DNA from: Monoraphidium neglectum
Lineage: Eukaryota; Chlorophyta; Chlorophyceae; Sphaeropleales; Selenastraceae
Length of the DNA stretch: 11,420 nt
Direction of reading: 5' to 3'
Assembly (NCBI RefSeq): GCF_000611645.1
Contig: NW_014012147.1
Span: forward strand, 2,909-14,328
The translations under genes were made by a program, and so were the position numbers. The notes under the pieces were generated by a model. That model saw only the letters and a list, made by a program, of their open reading frames with translations, ran no database searches and was not told the origin of the DNA. The number at the start of each line of letters is the position of its first letter. Positions within the stretch are counted from its first letter, which is position 1. Of this stretch, positions 1 to 9,000 are shown in pieces.

Positions 1-3000
1 ACCCCACCCCCACCCCCTCCTCCGCTGCTGTAGACGGAAACGCCCCCGCCACGCGCCGCTCGTCGCCGCTCGCCGCTAGCCCCATATCGCCGCCGCCCTC
101 CGCCCCTGCGTCTTCCGCCGCAACCGGCAGCTTCAGCCGAAGCTTCCTGATGGTCTTTTCCCGCTGGCGCCCGCTCAGGCCGGCCAGTATGCCTGCCTCC
201 AGATCCCCCGGCCGCAGACCAGGGGGCTCCTCCGCGGGGGCGCGCCCCAGGTAGGCTTTCACCCAGCCCTCCAGCATCCGGCGCCTGGGGTGAGGGGGGG
301 GGCGTGCGTGTACGGGTGCGGGTGCATGTCTGTGAAAGAGATTTGGAGTGTATGCATACGTGTGTGGGTGTGTGTGTTCACATAAGCCGTTACTGCGCAT
401 GTGCTATGTGTGTGTATGTGTGTGTGTGTGTGTGTGCTGTGCGTGCGTGCTTGCGTGTGTGTCGCACGCAGTAAGAGGATGTGACAGCAAATTGAAGGGG
501 GGGAGGGCCGCGAAGGGCTGGAGGCCGCCACCACCCGAAGCTGGCCCTTGTCGACTGCCTGGCCTACAATATAGGTGTGGGGCATCCCAAAGCCACACCC
601 TGCATCACTCACCCCACAGACGCACCACATATGCAACATGAACGACACACACGCACGCACGCGCGCACGTACACACACACACACACACTCACACTAGACA
701 AGTGTCCGCCACACAAAGCCACACACAACCCCGCCCCACCTGGCCTCTGGTATCTTGTCGCCACCGCTGTGCAGCGCAATCGCCGCGTGACGCGCGTTGC
801 GCGCCAGCGCCTCACGCCGCGCCGCCGCCAGCGCCGCGCCAGCCGGCCGGCCGCCGCCCCCACTGCCGCCACTGCCGCCTTCTGCAAAGCCGCCGACGCC
901 CAGGCCTCCGACACCCTCGCCGCCGCCGCCGTCCTGTGTGAGCACCAGGGCCGGGTGCAGGGGCACCCCAAACTCCCTGGCCAGGGCGCGCTTGACCTGG
1001 TCCGCGGATTTGTGGGCGGCCTGGTGGCAGAACACACAAAGCAGCACGATCTGTTTTGTTTTTTTTTTGGGGGGGGGGGCAAGATGGTAAGGTCAGGTGA
1101 GGGTCGTGCAGTCGGAAAAGAACTCCAGTAATCAATCGGAGGAGGTCGCGGCGGGAGCATGAGCAGCAGCGGTGGCAGACACTCGCGCGGTGTGTCTGCC
1201 GGAGTGACAAACAGCGCAGCAGCCTGGCTGTATACGTTGCCAGGCCGGGCCGCCACACATTCAGCAACAAGCTGGCAACAAGATGCAGCGGGCGGGAGGT
1301 GGGGCGCCCTCACGTCGTGGGAGCGGTGGGCCTTGAGCGTGGCCGGCATGTTGCGGCGGTAGCACTGCGGCACGATGCGGTACCTGATGCGGGCGATGGG
1401 GGAAGCAAGGGGTGTTGCCGCTCAGGCAGGGCGAATGTGCGCGGCAGGCAGGTCGATGTGCCGTGCGGTCGTGCTGCTTGACCCATGCATGTGCTGACCA
1501 GTCACTTTGTCCTTGCTGCTGCTGCCACCTCAACGAGCGCCTTGCACAAAAAAACCCGTGGCAGCAACTGCAGTGGCTCAGCCGCCACGTGAACCCAGCA
1601 GCCCCTGGTGGCCAGGGCATACACAGGCGACCGCTCAGCCGCCCCAACCCCACCAAAGGCCCCAGTAGTCAGGTAACTCGTAACATCACACCCGATTCAA
1701 CCACCGCCCCCTCTCCTACCCCGCCCTTCCTCCCCTCCCCCATGTACATCTAGACCCCCTCTTAGCCAGGTTGGGTGGGAAGCCGCTCACCTTGCCCCCC
1801 TTCTCCCCCCCACATACACACACACGTACCCTCACCTGAGGTAGTGGCCGCCCTCCCCGCACACCACGCAGCGGTTCTCGCGCGAGGCCGTGTAGAAGGC
1901 GTCAGCGCCCCTGTCCTGGTCCGTGGTAGTGTGCTCAAACAGCAGACGGATGGTGGGGGGGTCGGCGCACACCTGCGGGGATGGGTGTCAGGGGACGCAG
2001 GGGGAGGAGGGAACGCGAGCCACGTGGGGTGGGGGGGCGGCTGGCTCCCCTTGAGCCTGCACTCAAGGCATCCCGGTGAAGCCGTGAGTACGGAATCATT
2101 CCAAACTAGGTTCTGCAGCCTGCATGGTCTGCTGCCCGCCTTCCAACCCCCACCATCCCGCCATGCATGCAGTTGCGCCGCGAACTGCCCTTAAGGGCAG
2201 GTTCAGCGCGATCCTGCGGGCAACCCTGCAGCCGACCGAGCGTTTGGTCCTGCTCGGCAGCTTCCCCCCGCCGCACCTTCTCCGCAATGCCCTTCTCCAG
2301 GTACCACTGCAGCTTCTGACGTCGTTGGGTTGGGTGGGGGCGGGCGTTGTAGAAAGAAAGAAAGGGCAGAAAGAGAAGGGCGGTGAGCGGTGAAGCCTAC
2401 TAGCAAATGGAGGCCTGCGCTGCCTCTCTGCCGCACCCAGGTCCCAGGCCGCCAGTCAGTGCCGCCAGGCAGCAGCCAGCTGACAAGCAGGGAGCCGCAG
2501 CGCCCGCGCGCCAAGCGCGACCAATCACATGAGCACCCTCTCAAAGGTGGATGCCCCCCCTCTACCTTGGTGTCGCAGTAACAGAGCAGCTCCCCGCTCT
2601 GACTCAGCATCCGGCAGTTTTCGTACACCTGGCTCTTCACACTGAATTTGTTGATCATCCGCTCCACCCGCTTTGCTGCCCGCGCCTCGTCAGCCGCCGC
2701 CTTCGCCGCCGGCCCCTGCAGCGCTGCGCGCCCGGCCGCACCGCCGCCGCGGCCCGCGTGGCCGCCGGTCGCGGCGCCGAGCAGCGGGTCCCCGTGGGCC
2801 TCCGGGGCGGGAAGCTTCCCCTCGCGCGCGTCCCGCAGCAGCGCCAGCACGCGGCCCGCGCCGCGCCGCAGCGCCCGCGAGGCCTCGTAGCGCTGCGCGC
2901 AGAGCGGCGACTGCGCGGCCGCCGCGAGCGACTGCGTCGCGGCGTGCGCGGCGGCGCGGCGCAGCAGCGAGCGGCGGTCTGGCGGGGGCGACCGCGCGAG

Positions 3001-5524
3001 ATCCAGCAGCGCAGCGTCAAGCAGCACAAACTGCGGCCCCTCGTCCTCGTGTCGCGCCGCCCTGTCACGCCACGCGCACAGCGCGTACACCGCGTCCCTC
3101 ACAGCCAGGACCTGCGCGTCGCCGTCCACCTGCCATGCCGCGGCCTGCAGCGCGGCAGGTTCGCCTGCCGGGCGGGCGGGCAGGCGCACGGCGCCGAGCG
3201 CGGTGGGCGCGTCCGCGGGCTCGTCCGGCAGCGGCGACGGCGGCGGCGGCGGCGGCGGCAGCGTGGCGGTCGCCGGCGGCGTCGGAAGGCCCGACGCGGG
3301 CGCTGGGGCAGAAGCGGGCGCGGCGCCGTCGAGCAGGCGCTGCTGCATCTGCAGCTGCTGCCAGTAGCGCCGCAGCACCGCGCTCGCCGCGTTGCGGACG
3401 GCGATGGCGGAGGGCGTCTTCTGCCAGAGGCGCTGGGTCATGGCCTGGCTCTTGCGCATGGCGGACGCCAGCAGTGGGTATGCCTTTGCAGATACCTCCT
3501 GGTGTCCCTGGACGTGCACCACCTCTGCCGGCGGCTCGGCCGCTGCCGCTGCTGCGTCCAGCGGCCGCGCAGCCTCTGACGCTATGGGCGCGCCGGCACC
3601 TGCGGCTGCAGATGAAGGCAGGGGTGCAGCCACGCCCCCGGCCCCTCCAGCCAACGCAGCCAGGACCGCCCCTGCTTGTGCGGAGGGGCTACCATTCTGC
3701 TTCTGCTCCTGCTCCTGCTCCTGCTCACTTAGCACACCCTGCTGTTCGTGCTCCACCCCACTCGAATCATCAACACTGCTCTCCTGTCGCAAGTGATCCT
3801 GAGCCTCGGCAAAAAACTCAGCCCCAGCCTGGCTCAGCCCCGCGTCCTGCCAGGCGGAGGTCGTGACAGCTGCCGCAGCGGCCGCTGCCGCCGCCGCAGC
3901 TGCCTCCCGCCGCTTGTAGCGACGGTTCTGGCCGCGCACCCGCTCCTTGCCGGCCGCTGCAGCCGCCCCCGCGGTGGCGCCGTCGGCCACCAGCCGCAGC
4001 ACCAGGCAGTCTGCGAGGTGCAGCAGCCAGTGCACGTCGCCCCGCGCGTAGGCGAGAAGCTGCACAGGTAGCGGGCGCGTGCGCCAGTCCGCGGACTGGT
4101 AGCGCTTGTCCTGGACCACTCCGCAGAACTGCCGCAGGAGGCAGGCCAGGTTGCGCTCCTCCTTGCCGAGAACCTGCATCAAGTGGGGTCATGTGTCATG
4201 CATACAATATATGCGGCGTTGGCGTGGACTCAACACGGAACAGGCTGCCAGGCAATCACCCAGCAGCGCCTGGGGCACAGGGCTACAGCAGTGTTGCTGA
4301 GGGCAGCCGCCGCCAGCAGCAGCACAGTGAGAATGTTCTGAAGCGCTCCCACCACGCACGGCGCCGTCCTCTAACACGGTCCCACACCTGGTTCCCTGCC
4401 ATCACACCCAACCACCCACCCACACCGCATGCATAGCACCACGCTGTGGTTGAGGGCACATCAGGCTCATACGTCACGGCACCAATCACTGCGCAACACC
4501 ACGCTCAACCCCCACCTGCGCGGCCTTCTCGGTGTCGAAAACGTTGACCAGGTAGCACCCCAGCTGCTGCAGCCACGAGATGTCGTTGGCGCAGCCGTGC
4601 ATCACCTTGAGCACGCGGGGGTCCGCCAGCAGCGGGCCCAGCAGCTGCCCCAGTGAGTCATGCAGCGCCAGGGCGTCGACAAGATAATCCACTGCGCCTG
4701 TGGGGTGGTGCGGCAGTGGTTGAGCGCCACGCAGATGTGTGTTTGTGAGCTGATGGTTCGGGGTCATCGTTCTTTTGTTGACAGCGGGAGAATAGCTCCT
4801 TGAGGGTTGGGTGAGCGACTCTCGCATGCAAACGGATGGTGGCGTGCCATTGCACGCATGTGCGCATGCATGCATCATGCGTGCACGATGCGCGATGCCG
4901 GTCTGGACGACGGTCCCGTTCTAAAATGCAGGCCCTGCCCAACACCTCCGACAGCCCCCCCCCCCAAACGCGCCCTTTCACAATCACCGGCAGCCGCATC
5001 AACCGCTGAGCCATGCCCAGGCAGGCCTCCCTCGTAACCTGGCCTATTTCTGCCTGCCGCACGCCGACCCGGCCCTGCGCACCCGTGGAAATTTGGATGA
5101 GGCATGTGATGCCGTGGTACGCCCTGGGGCTGTGCTCGACGTCCAAAGCGAACCGCGGCTCGGCGCTGAGGTGGCGCACCATTTCCTGCAGCGCCTGCTT
5201 GTCTGCCACCCAGACTAGAGGGCAGTCCTCCATGGGCGGGGCCGGCAGAGGGGGCGGCGCGCCGCGCCGCGCGGCGGAGGGAAGCGGGAGGTCTTCTAAT
5301 AGCCGCTCAATCGCGTCTGCATGCGGATGCCGCTGCTCTACCCCGGCCGCAACGGCGGCGTCGTCGTTGCCATGGTGTAGGAAGGGCGCGTCGCTGTTGT
5401 CGAGCAGACGGCGGCGGAAGGCGCGCTGCGGATGGCTGCAGTTGCGGAGCCCAGCAACGTGGCGCCGAGCCCAGCTGATCCCGGCAACTACGCCCACTAG
5501 AGCGAGCGGCCCGGGTAAAAGCAT
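1..5524 (-). CDS. RRP6L3: RRP6-like 3'-5' exonuclease with HRDC and EXD2-like C-terminal module (3' partial)
   Basis: Eight exons, read on the minus strand: 5524-5083, 4697-4516, 4173-2566, 2315-2277, 1972-1836, 1383-1314, 1050-740 and 284-<1. All junction phases agree, giving about 1024 residues with no stop before the window edge. Start: 5524 is the first ATG in the frame. Residues 2-18 are hydrophobic and followed by Arg-Arg, suggesting a membrane anchor or targeting signal (inference). The DEDDy exonuclease core is complete: D128 and E130 (motif I, FALDVEH), D186 (motif II, HGCANDISWL), Y250 and D254 (motif III, YARGD). This fold removes nucleotides from RNA or DNA 3' ends using two metal ions. 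An HRDC domain lies near 565-610 (LCAWRDRAARHEDEG). From 717 on, a module resembling land-plant RRP6L3 and animal EXD2 follows, with CYCD, CVVCG, HRSHD and CVFCH motifs, probably zinc-binding. Low-complexity linkers include 12 Ala (299-310), a Glu-Gln repeat near 358-367 and 7 Pro (514-520). Substrate and compartment cannot be read from sequence. Confidence 0.88.
407..464. repeat. TG-rich dinucleotide/tetranucleotide microsatellite (arm 1)
   Basis: Imperfect (TG)n run followed by tgcgtgcgtg and cgtgtgtgtcg on the plus strand. It lies inside intron 7 of the RRP6-like gene. The same order of sub-motifs appears in opposite orientation at 643-696. Alternating purine-pyrimidine sequence of this type can adopt Z-DNA. 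Confidence 0.9.
643..696. repeat. CA-rich microsatellite (arm 2, inverted relative to 407-464)
   Basis: Starts cgacacacacgcacgcac, continues gcgcgcacgt and then (AC)n on the plus strand. Its reverse complement follows the same order of sub-motifs as 407-464, so the two form a long imperfect inverted pair with a spacer of about 180 bp within one intron. Confidence 0.9.
1059..1079. repeat. T10-G11 homopolymer pair at an intron 3' end
   Basis: Ten T followed by eleven G on the plus strand. On the sense (minus) strand this reads as a C run then an A run just before the acceptor caaaacag of exon 7 (acceptor ends at 1051). The usual polypyrimidine tract is thus a pure C tract separated from the AG by an A run. 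Confidence 0.9.
2277..2315 (-). CDS. RRP6L3: 13-codon micro-exon 4 of the RRP6-like gene
   Basis: This 39-bp phase-0 exon encodes KLQWYLEKGIAEK. It is bounded by acceptor gacgtcag and donor gtgcgg. It is recognised because the CDxK-KxxWYLxKG motif continues directly from exon 3 (CYCDTK) and is typical of RRP6L3 and EXD2 C-terminal regions. Without it the module would lose its conserved Trp-Tyr core. A gene finder could easily miss it. A pyrimidine tract on the sense strand (positions about 2350-2380) lies 35-65 nt upstream of its acceptor. Confidence 0.82.
2566..4173 (-). CDS. RRP6L3: Large exon 3 of the RRP6-like gene (motif III, linkers, HRDC)
   Basis: This single 1608-bp exon encodes 536 residues (209-744). 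It opens with the last catalytic motif (DWRTRPLP, then YARGDVHWLL) and ends in the CYCDTK of the C-terminal module. Between them lie disordered Ala-, Gly- and Pro-rich linkers, a helical stretch near 436-490 with no recognised domain, and the HRDC domain. The GC-rich low-complexity coding leaves long open frames on the opposite strand and in other frames; those are shadows. Acceptor tgatgcag|gttctc and donor accaag|gtagag bound it, both phase 0. Simple repeats inside include a GGC tract (about 3236-3259 on the plus strand, the Pro7 run) and a hexanucleotide repeat around 3704-3726 (the Glu-Gln run). Confidence 0.85.
4851..4885. repeat. Perfect 10-bp inverted repeat in intron 1 of the RRP6-like gene
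   Basis: TGCACGCATG (4851-4860) and CATGCGTGCA (4876-4885) are exact reverse complements with a 15-nt spacer that itself carries overlapping GCATGC palindromes. It lies inside the 385-bp intron 1 (5082-4698), away from both splice sites. Confidence 0.85.
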
Positions 5525-5639
5525 GGATTGTTCTCCTTCTCTGCACTCTAAATTGGCTGATATTTCAGGCTGCGAGGCATGTATCAGATTGCTGGAAGAC
5601 TTTGTGTAGATCACTGGACGTGCACAGCCGGCTCAAATA

Positions 5640-5644
5640 TTACA
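5640..5644 (-). terminator. Candidate hisG polyadenylation signal TGTAA
   Basis: TGTAA is the usual chlorophyte poly(A) signal. On the minus strand this is the only copy between the hisG stop and the next gene, about 400 nt after the stop, which implies a 3' UTR of roughly 420 nt. The assignment is by position and motif only. Confidence 0.5.
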
Positions 5645-5774
5645 TGTGATTGAATCCAGCAGTGTGTACTTGATCGCAATCCATGCTACAGATCCGGAGG
5701 CTGCCGCATGAAGCGGGGACGGAAGTAACCTGAGAACGAGCTTGGTGACCCGCGTCCAAAGGAAGCGAGGGGAT

Positions 5775-5952
5775 TGCATGGACATGGCACAGGCAAATCA
5801 AAGGTACCTTGAGTGTTTAGTAGCGCTATGGGGCCGCACAGCTATCCTCATGTCCAGGCAGCTGATGCAGCCGCAACATTCCCTGGACATGCGTGCGAGT
5901 CAACCATATCGGAACAGTCCAGCGGCGCGCTGCCGGTGGATGCGTCCATGCA
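5775..5952. repeat. Perfect 9-bp inverted repeat (outer arms)
   Basis: TGCATGGAC (5775-5783) pairs exactly with GTCCATGCA (5944-5952). These arms enclose the 5849-5891 hairpin, so the two pairs are nested and could fold into one extended structure. Confidence 0.75.
5849..5891. repeat. Perfect 10-bp inverted repeat (inner arms)
   Basis: CATGTCCAGG (5849-5858) pairs exactly with CCTGGACATG (5882-5891), leaving a 23-nt loop. It lies in the probable hisG 3' UTR and could form a stem-loop in that RNA. Confidence 0.85.
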
Positions 5953-6044
5953 TTCCGCACGGCTGAGGCGCCAAACACACTACGCCCAGATTCGAACCTT
6001 GTACTGCGGGCTGTGCATTTGTGCAGTGCGGGACGCAGCCCTGG

Positions 6045-9000
6045 TCACCGCGTGCCGTTGGACGCAGGAGCGCCGTGGCCGCCGTTAATGAGCCCTGCCG
6101 TGTCTTCATCGATCTCCAGGGTGGCAAGCAGGCGCTGCCACCTCTCCGGCTCCTCGTCAAATATGTATGTCATCGGCTGCACCAGCACCCCGCTGCCGCC
6201 AAGCTGTGGTTGTAGGGTGGAAGGGGCAGAGGGTGATGAAGGTGGGGACTCAGTGAGATTCGAAGTTGGCACGCCGACAGGACATGCTCGCATAAGCAAG
6301 CTTGTTGGATGTGAGTATGGTGCGCGCGCTTGCACACACGCTGGGTTGTGTTTGTCTGGGGAAAGGGTGGCTGTGTGTGGTCGGGGGGCTGGGTGTCTGT
6401 GCTGAATGGTGCTGCCTGAAGGGCGTCGTGCTGATGGCGAGGCGTGATGGGTCTAGCGCCGCCGTGCGTGCCACCGGCACTGCAAGGTGCTCACGTGTGC
6501 GCAGTTCCCGAGCCCTTGAACACCCAATATGCGCCCACCTTTTGCAGGACCTTGACTGATGAGTAAAGCTTCTTCTTGGGCACGCAGATGACGCATGCGA
6601 AGAAGCCGCGCTGCTCCGCGCGTGCATCGTCCCCTGTGATCGTGTACACTGGGCTCACGGTTGGGCCCTGCGGTGGTGAGGGCGCAGCAGAAGTGTGGCA
6701 AGGCAGAAGGCACAGGGTTGGTGGTTGATGCGTCGATGCTACGTAAGGGAGGGGTCAGACACGTTGACTGCCAAGCAACTCGCGCTGCAGGGCTGCGCAG
6801 CGCAGCTACTGAGCGGCCTGCCACGTGCGCCTATCCACCGGTGACGCCCCTCCTCCCCCGTCACTCACAGCACCAGGGCTGCTCTCACCTGCAGGCCTTG
6901 CAGGCCGTCGTCCTGCAGCAGCAGGGTGGAAACCGCCTCCGGGGTCTCGCCGCGCATGTTGGCGGTGACTGAAGAGGTACAGGTAGGAGATGGCACAGGC
7001 ATGCGCCACACATGGCAGAAGCGGTTTACCGGTGACCATCCCAGTCATTCCCCGCCCCCTGGGCCGGTGCTGCGTTGGGGTCATCGTAATGCCTGGCCAT
7101 GCCAGCGGCACCTGTCACTTCCACAGTTGCGCCCAGCGTTGGTTTCTCTCTGGTGGACGCGTGCCTGCCTCTGGCTCATTTCCCCGTTGGAGCATCCAAT
7201 CCATTCACGCCCTTGGCTTAGTCTCCGCATGCAACAGCCGACTCAAGCAGTCATAGCCCCACCAGAGTAGAATTGCGCGGCCTTGAGGTGCGCGTCGAAT
7301 CGCTCCAGCAGCTCCCTGGTGATGCCCAACAGCCCCGGCCGCTCCAACAGCGACCGGCGGTTGGCAACAAGCACGCCCTGCACGTGGTGGCGATGGCAGG
7401 AGGTTAGGTTGAGGGTTACATGCTTGAGGAACGGCGGATTCCGAACGCACTAAGGCGCAAAGGGTTGACAGGAAGTGGATACTGTGTTGATTTGAGGATT
7501 CCCAGAGTTGATTTGGTGCTGATGAGCCCCGCGCGCCTGTGATTCTAGGATGTGTCCGCCTTCTATCTCTTTCAGATTGTTCTCCTTGAGGGTCACACCT
7601 GGTGCAAAGGGTTGAGCAAGACAAGGGGCGGAGTAGGGAGCAGACGGCAGGGCAGGCATTTCAACAGGAAGGCGTTGGGGCGATAACGGTGCACACACCC
7701 AATCGTGAGACCATGTGCCCTTGAAAACCTGCCTAAACGCCTCTGTCTGCCCTCAAGTGGCCTGACCACGCGCCCATCGACAAGCCACAGCCGCGCCTGT
7801 TGACACCAGGTCGAGAATGATGTCGGCGGTGCCCATGGCCGGCGCCGCCTCCAGCGCGCCATCCGCCGCCAGCAGCGCCACGTGCTCAAAGCCAGCGGCG
7901 GCAAAAAAGCGGCGGGCAATGGACGTGTAGCCTGCGGCGCAGTATAGGGTGTCGACGGAGGCTCTGCTCTGTACAGCTGCATGGATCCCACCACAGGCGG
8001 ACAGTGCGTTCCGTCAATCAGCACCAAAACACAGTGCACGCCCGCCTGCTCGCGCCTACGCAGATTTGAGCGCACCTGTGACCACCCTCAGGGGCTGCTC
8101 CTCGCTCCAGCCCATGTCCCGCAGCTGCTGCAGAGTGTCCACGCGCTCGAACCGCCCGAACATGGGCACCCCGAGGGCCAGGTGGCAGTGTCCAAAGTTG
8201 AGGGCCTCGTGCACCACCACCAGGTCTGAGTCACCCTCCCCCAGCTCCTGGATGCGTGGAGTTGAGGGGTGGCTGAGACAATGAATGTGACTGGGGTGGC
8301 CGGGCAAGCCGGCTGCACTTGGAGAGTGCAAGGTGCCGTAGCCGCAGGCATGGGATGTGGGTTGGGCTGCAGGTTGCCAGGCAGGTCTGGGGTGAAGGGC
8401 ATGGCTGCGAGGGCCAGAGAAGAGTCCGGGGCTACGAGGCGCGGCGCCAGGGGTGGCTGCATTCACAGTCTGCACCGCCAACCTGCTAGTTGCAGACGGT
8501 CATCCCCCAAACCATGCGCTTGCGAAGCACATGCCCATGCATAACTGTTGGCACCCCTCGACTCGTCGCGCCCTCATGAAGCAGCATATGTGTCTTGACT
8601 ACTGTGGTATGCAGGGACAGTAGGTGGACGCCCACCTCGTACATGTCTGTGCCCACGATGCCGAGGTCGATGTCCCCTAGCCGCAGCTTGCGCACGACGT
8701 CGCTGGCGCGCTGGAACCACACCTCAAGCCCGGGGATCTGGCGCAGCAAAGGTGTAAGAGCAACTGGGCAGGTGGGGTGTTCGAACTTTGCCGCTGAAAA
8801 AAATTGGGCGGCCGAAGCTGCATCCCGGGACGCGCGGATGAGCGCTGCGGGGTTGGTGCCTTGTGCTCGCAGCGAGGGGCCTGCGACAAGCGGTGACCTC
8901 TGATGCCATGGTCACCACTGTATTACACATCACCTACCTGTGGGATGGACGCCACGTACTGCCTCGAGTTGGGCTTGTACACCGACAGAGCAGAGTCCTG

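Larger units (their letters stand above)
285..739 (-). other. Intron 7 of the RRP6-like gene, rich in microsatellites
   Basis: This 455-bp intron joins exon 7 (ending ...PEA plus two bases of Arg) to exon 8 (Arg-Arg-Met-Leu-Glu-Gly-Trp). Donor is gccag|gtgggg and acceptor ccccag|gcgccgg. It contains the TG/CA repeats listed separately. I see no additional exon: the protein on both sides aligns continuously with the expected family C-terminus, so the open frames across it are fortuitous. Confidence 0.75.
5525..6044 (-). promoter_or_regulatory. Intergenic region: hisG 3' UTR and RRP6-like promoter
   Basis: These 520 bp separate the hisG stop codon (6047-6045) from the RRP6-like start (5524); both genes are read on the minus strand. 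I see no credible gene here; the open frames of 74-91 codons have no recognisable motif. It holds two nested inverted repeats (5775-5952) and one TGTAA signal (5644-5640). If that signal is used, transcription of the RRP6-like gene must start within about 110 bp upstream of its ATG. No clear TATA box was found. Confidence 0.6.

Noticed and set aside
259..684. Frame of His/Thr or Val/Cys dipeptides over the TG/CA repeats
   Set aside because: Translation of a dinucleotide microsatellite within an intron; no independent coding evidence.
609..1373. Minus-strand open frame of 254 codons running through 1313-1051
   Set aside because: It starts in the real exon (CYRRNMPATLKAHRSHDV) but then reads intron 6 and continues in the wrong frame through exon 7; the spliced version restores the CVFCH motif.
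2551..3866. Long plus-strand open frames (up to 397 codons) opposite exon 3 of the exonuclease gene
   Set aside because: They are Arg/Ala/Pro-rich, have no recognisable motif, and are explained by the GC-rich codons of the real minus-strand exon, whose catalytic and HRDC motifs are clear.
5960..6010. GGTTCGAATC on the minus strand resembling a tRNA T-loop
   Set aside because: The flanking bases do not form a five-pair T stem, and I could not find matching acceptor, D and anticodon arms.
5742..6405. Open frames of 74-170 codons on the plus strand between and over the hisG 3' end
   Set aside because: There are no conserved motifs, composition is irregular, and the larger one overlaps the clear last exon of hisG on the other strand.
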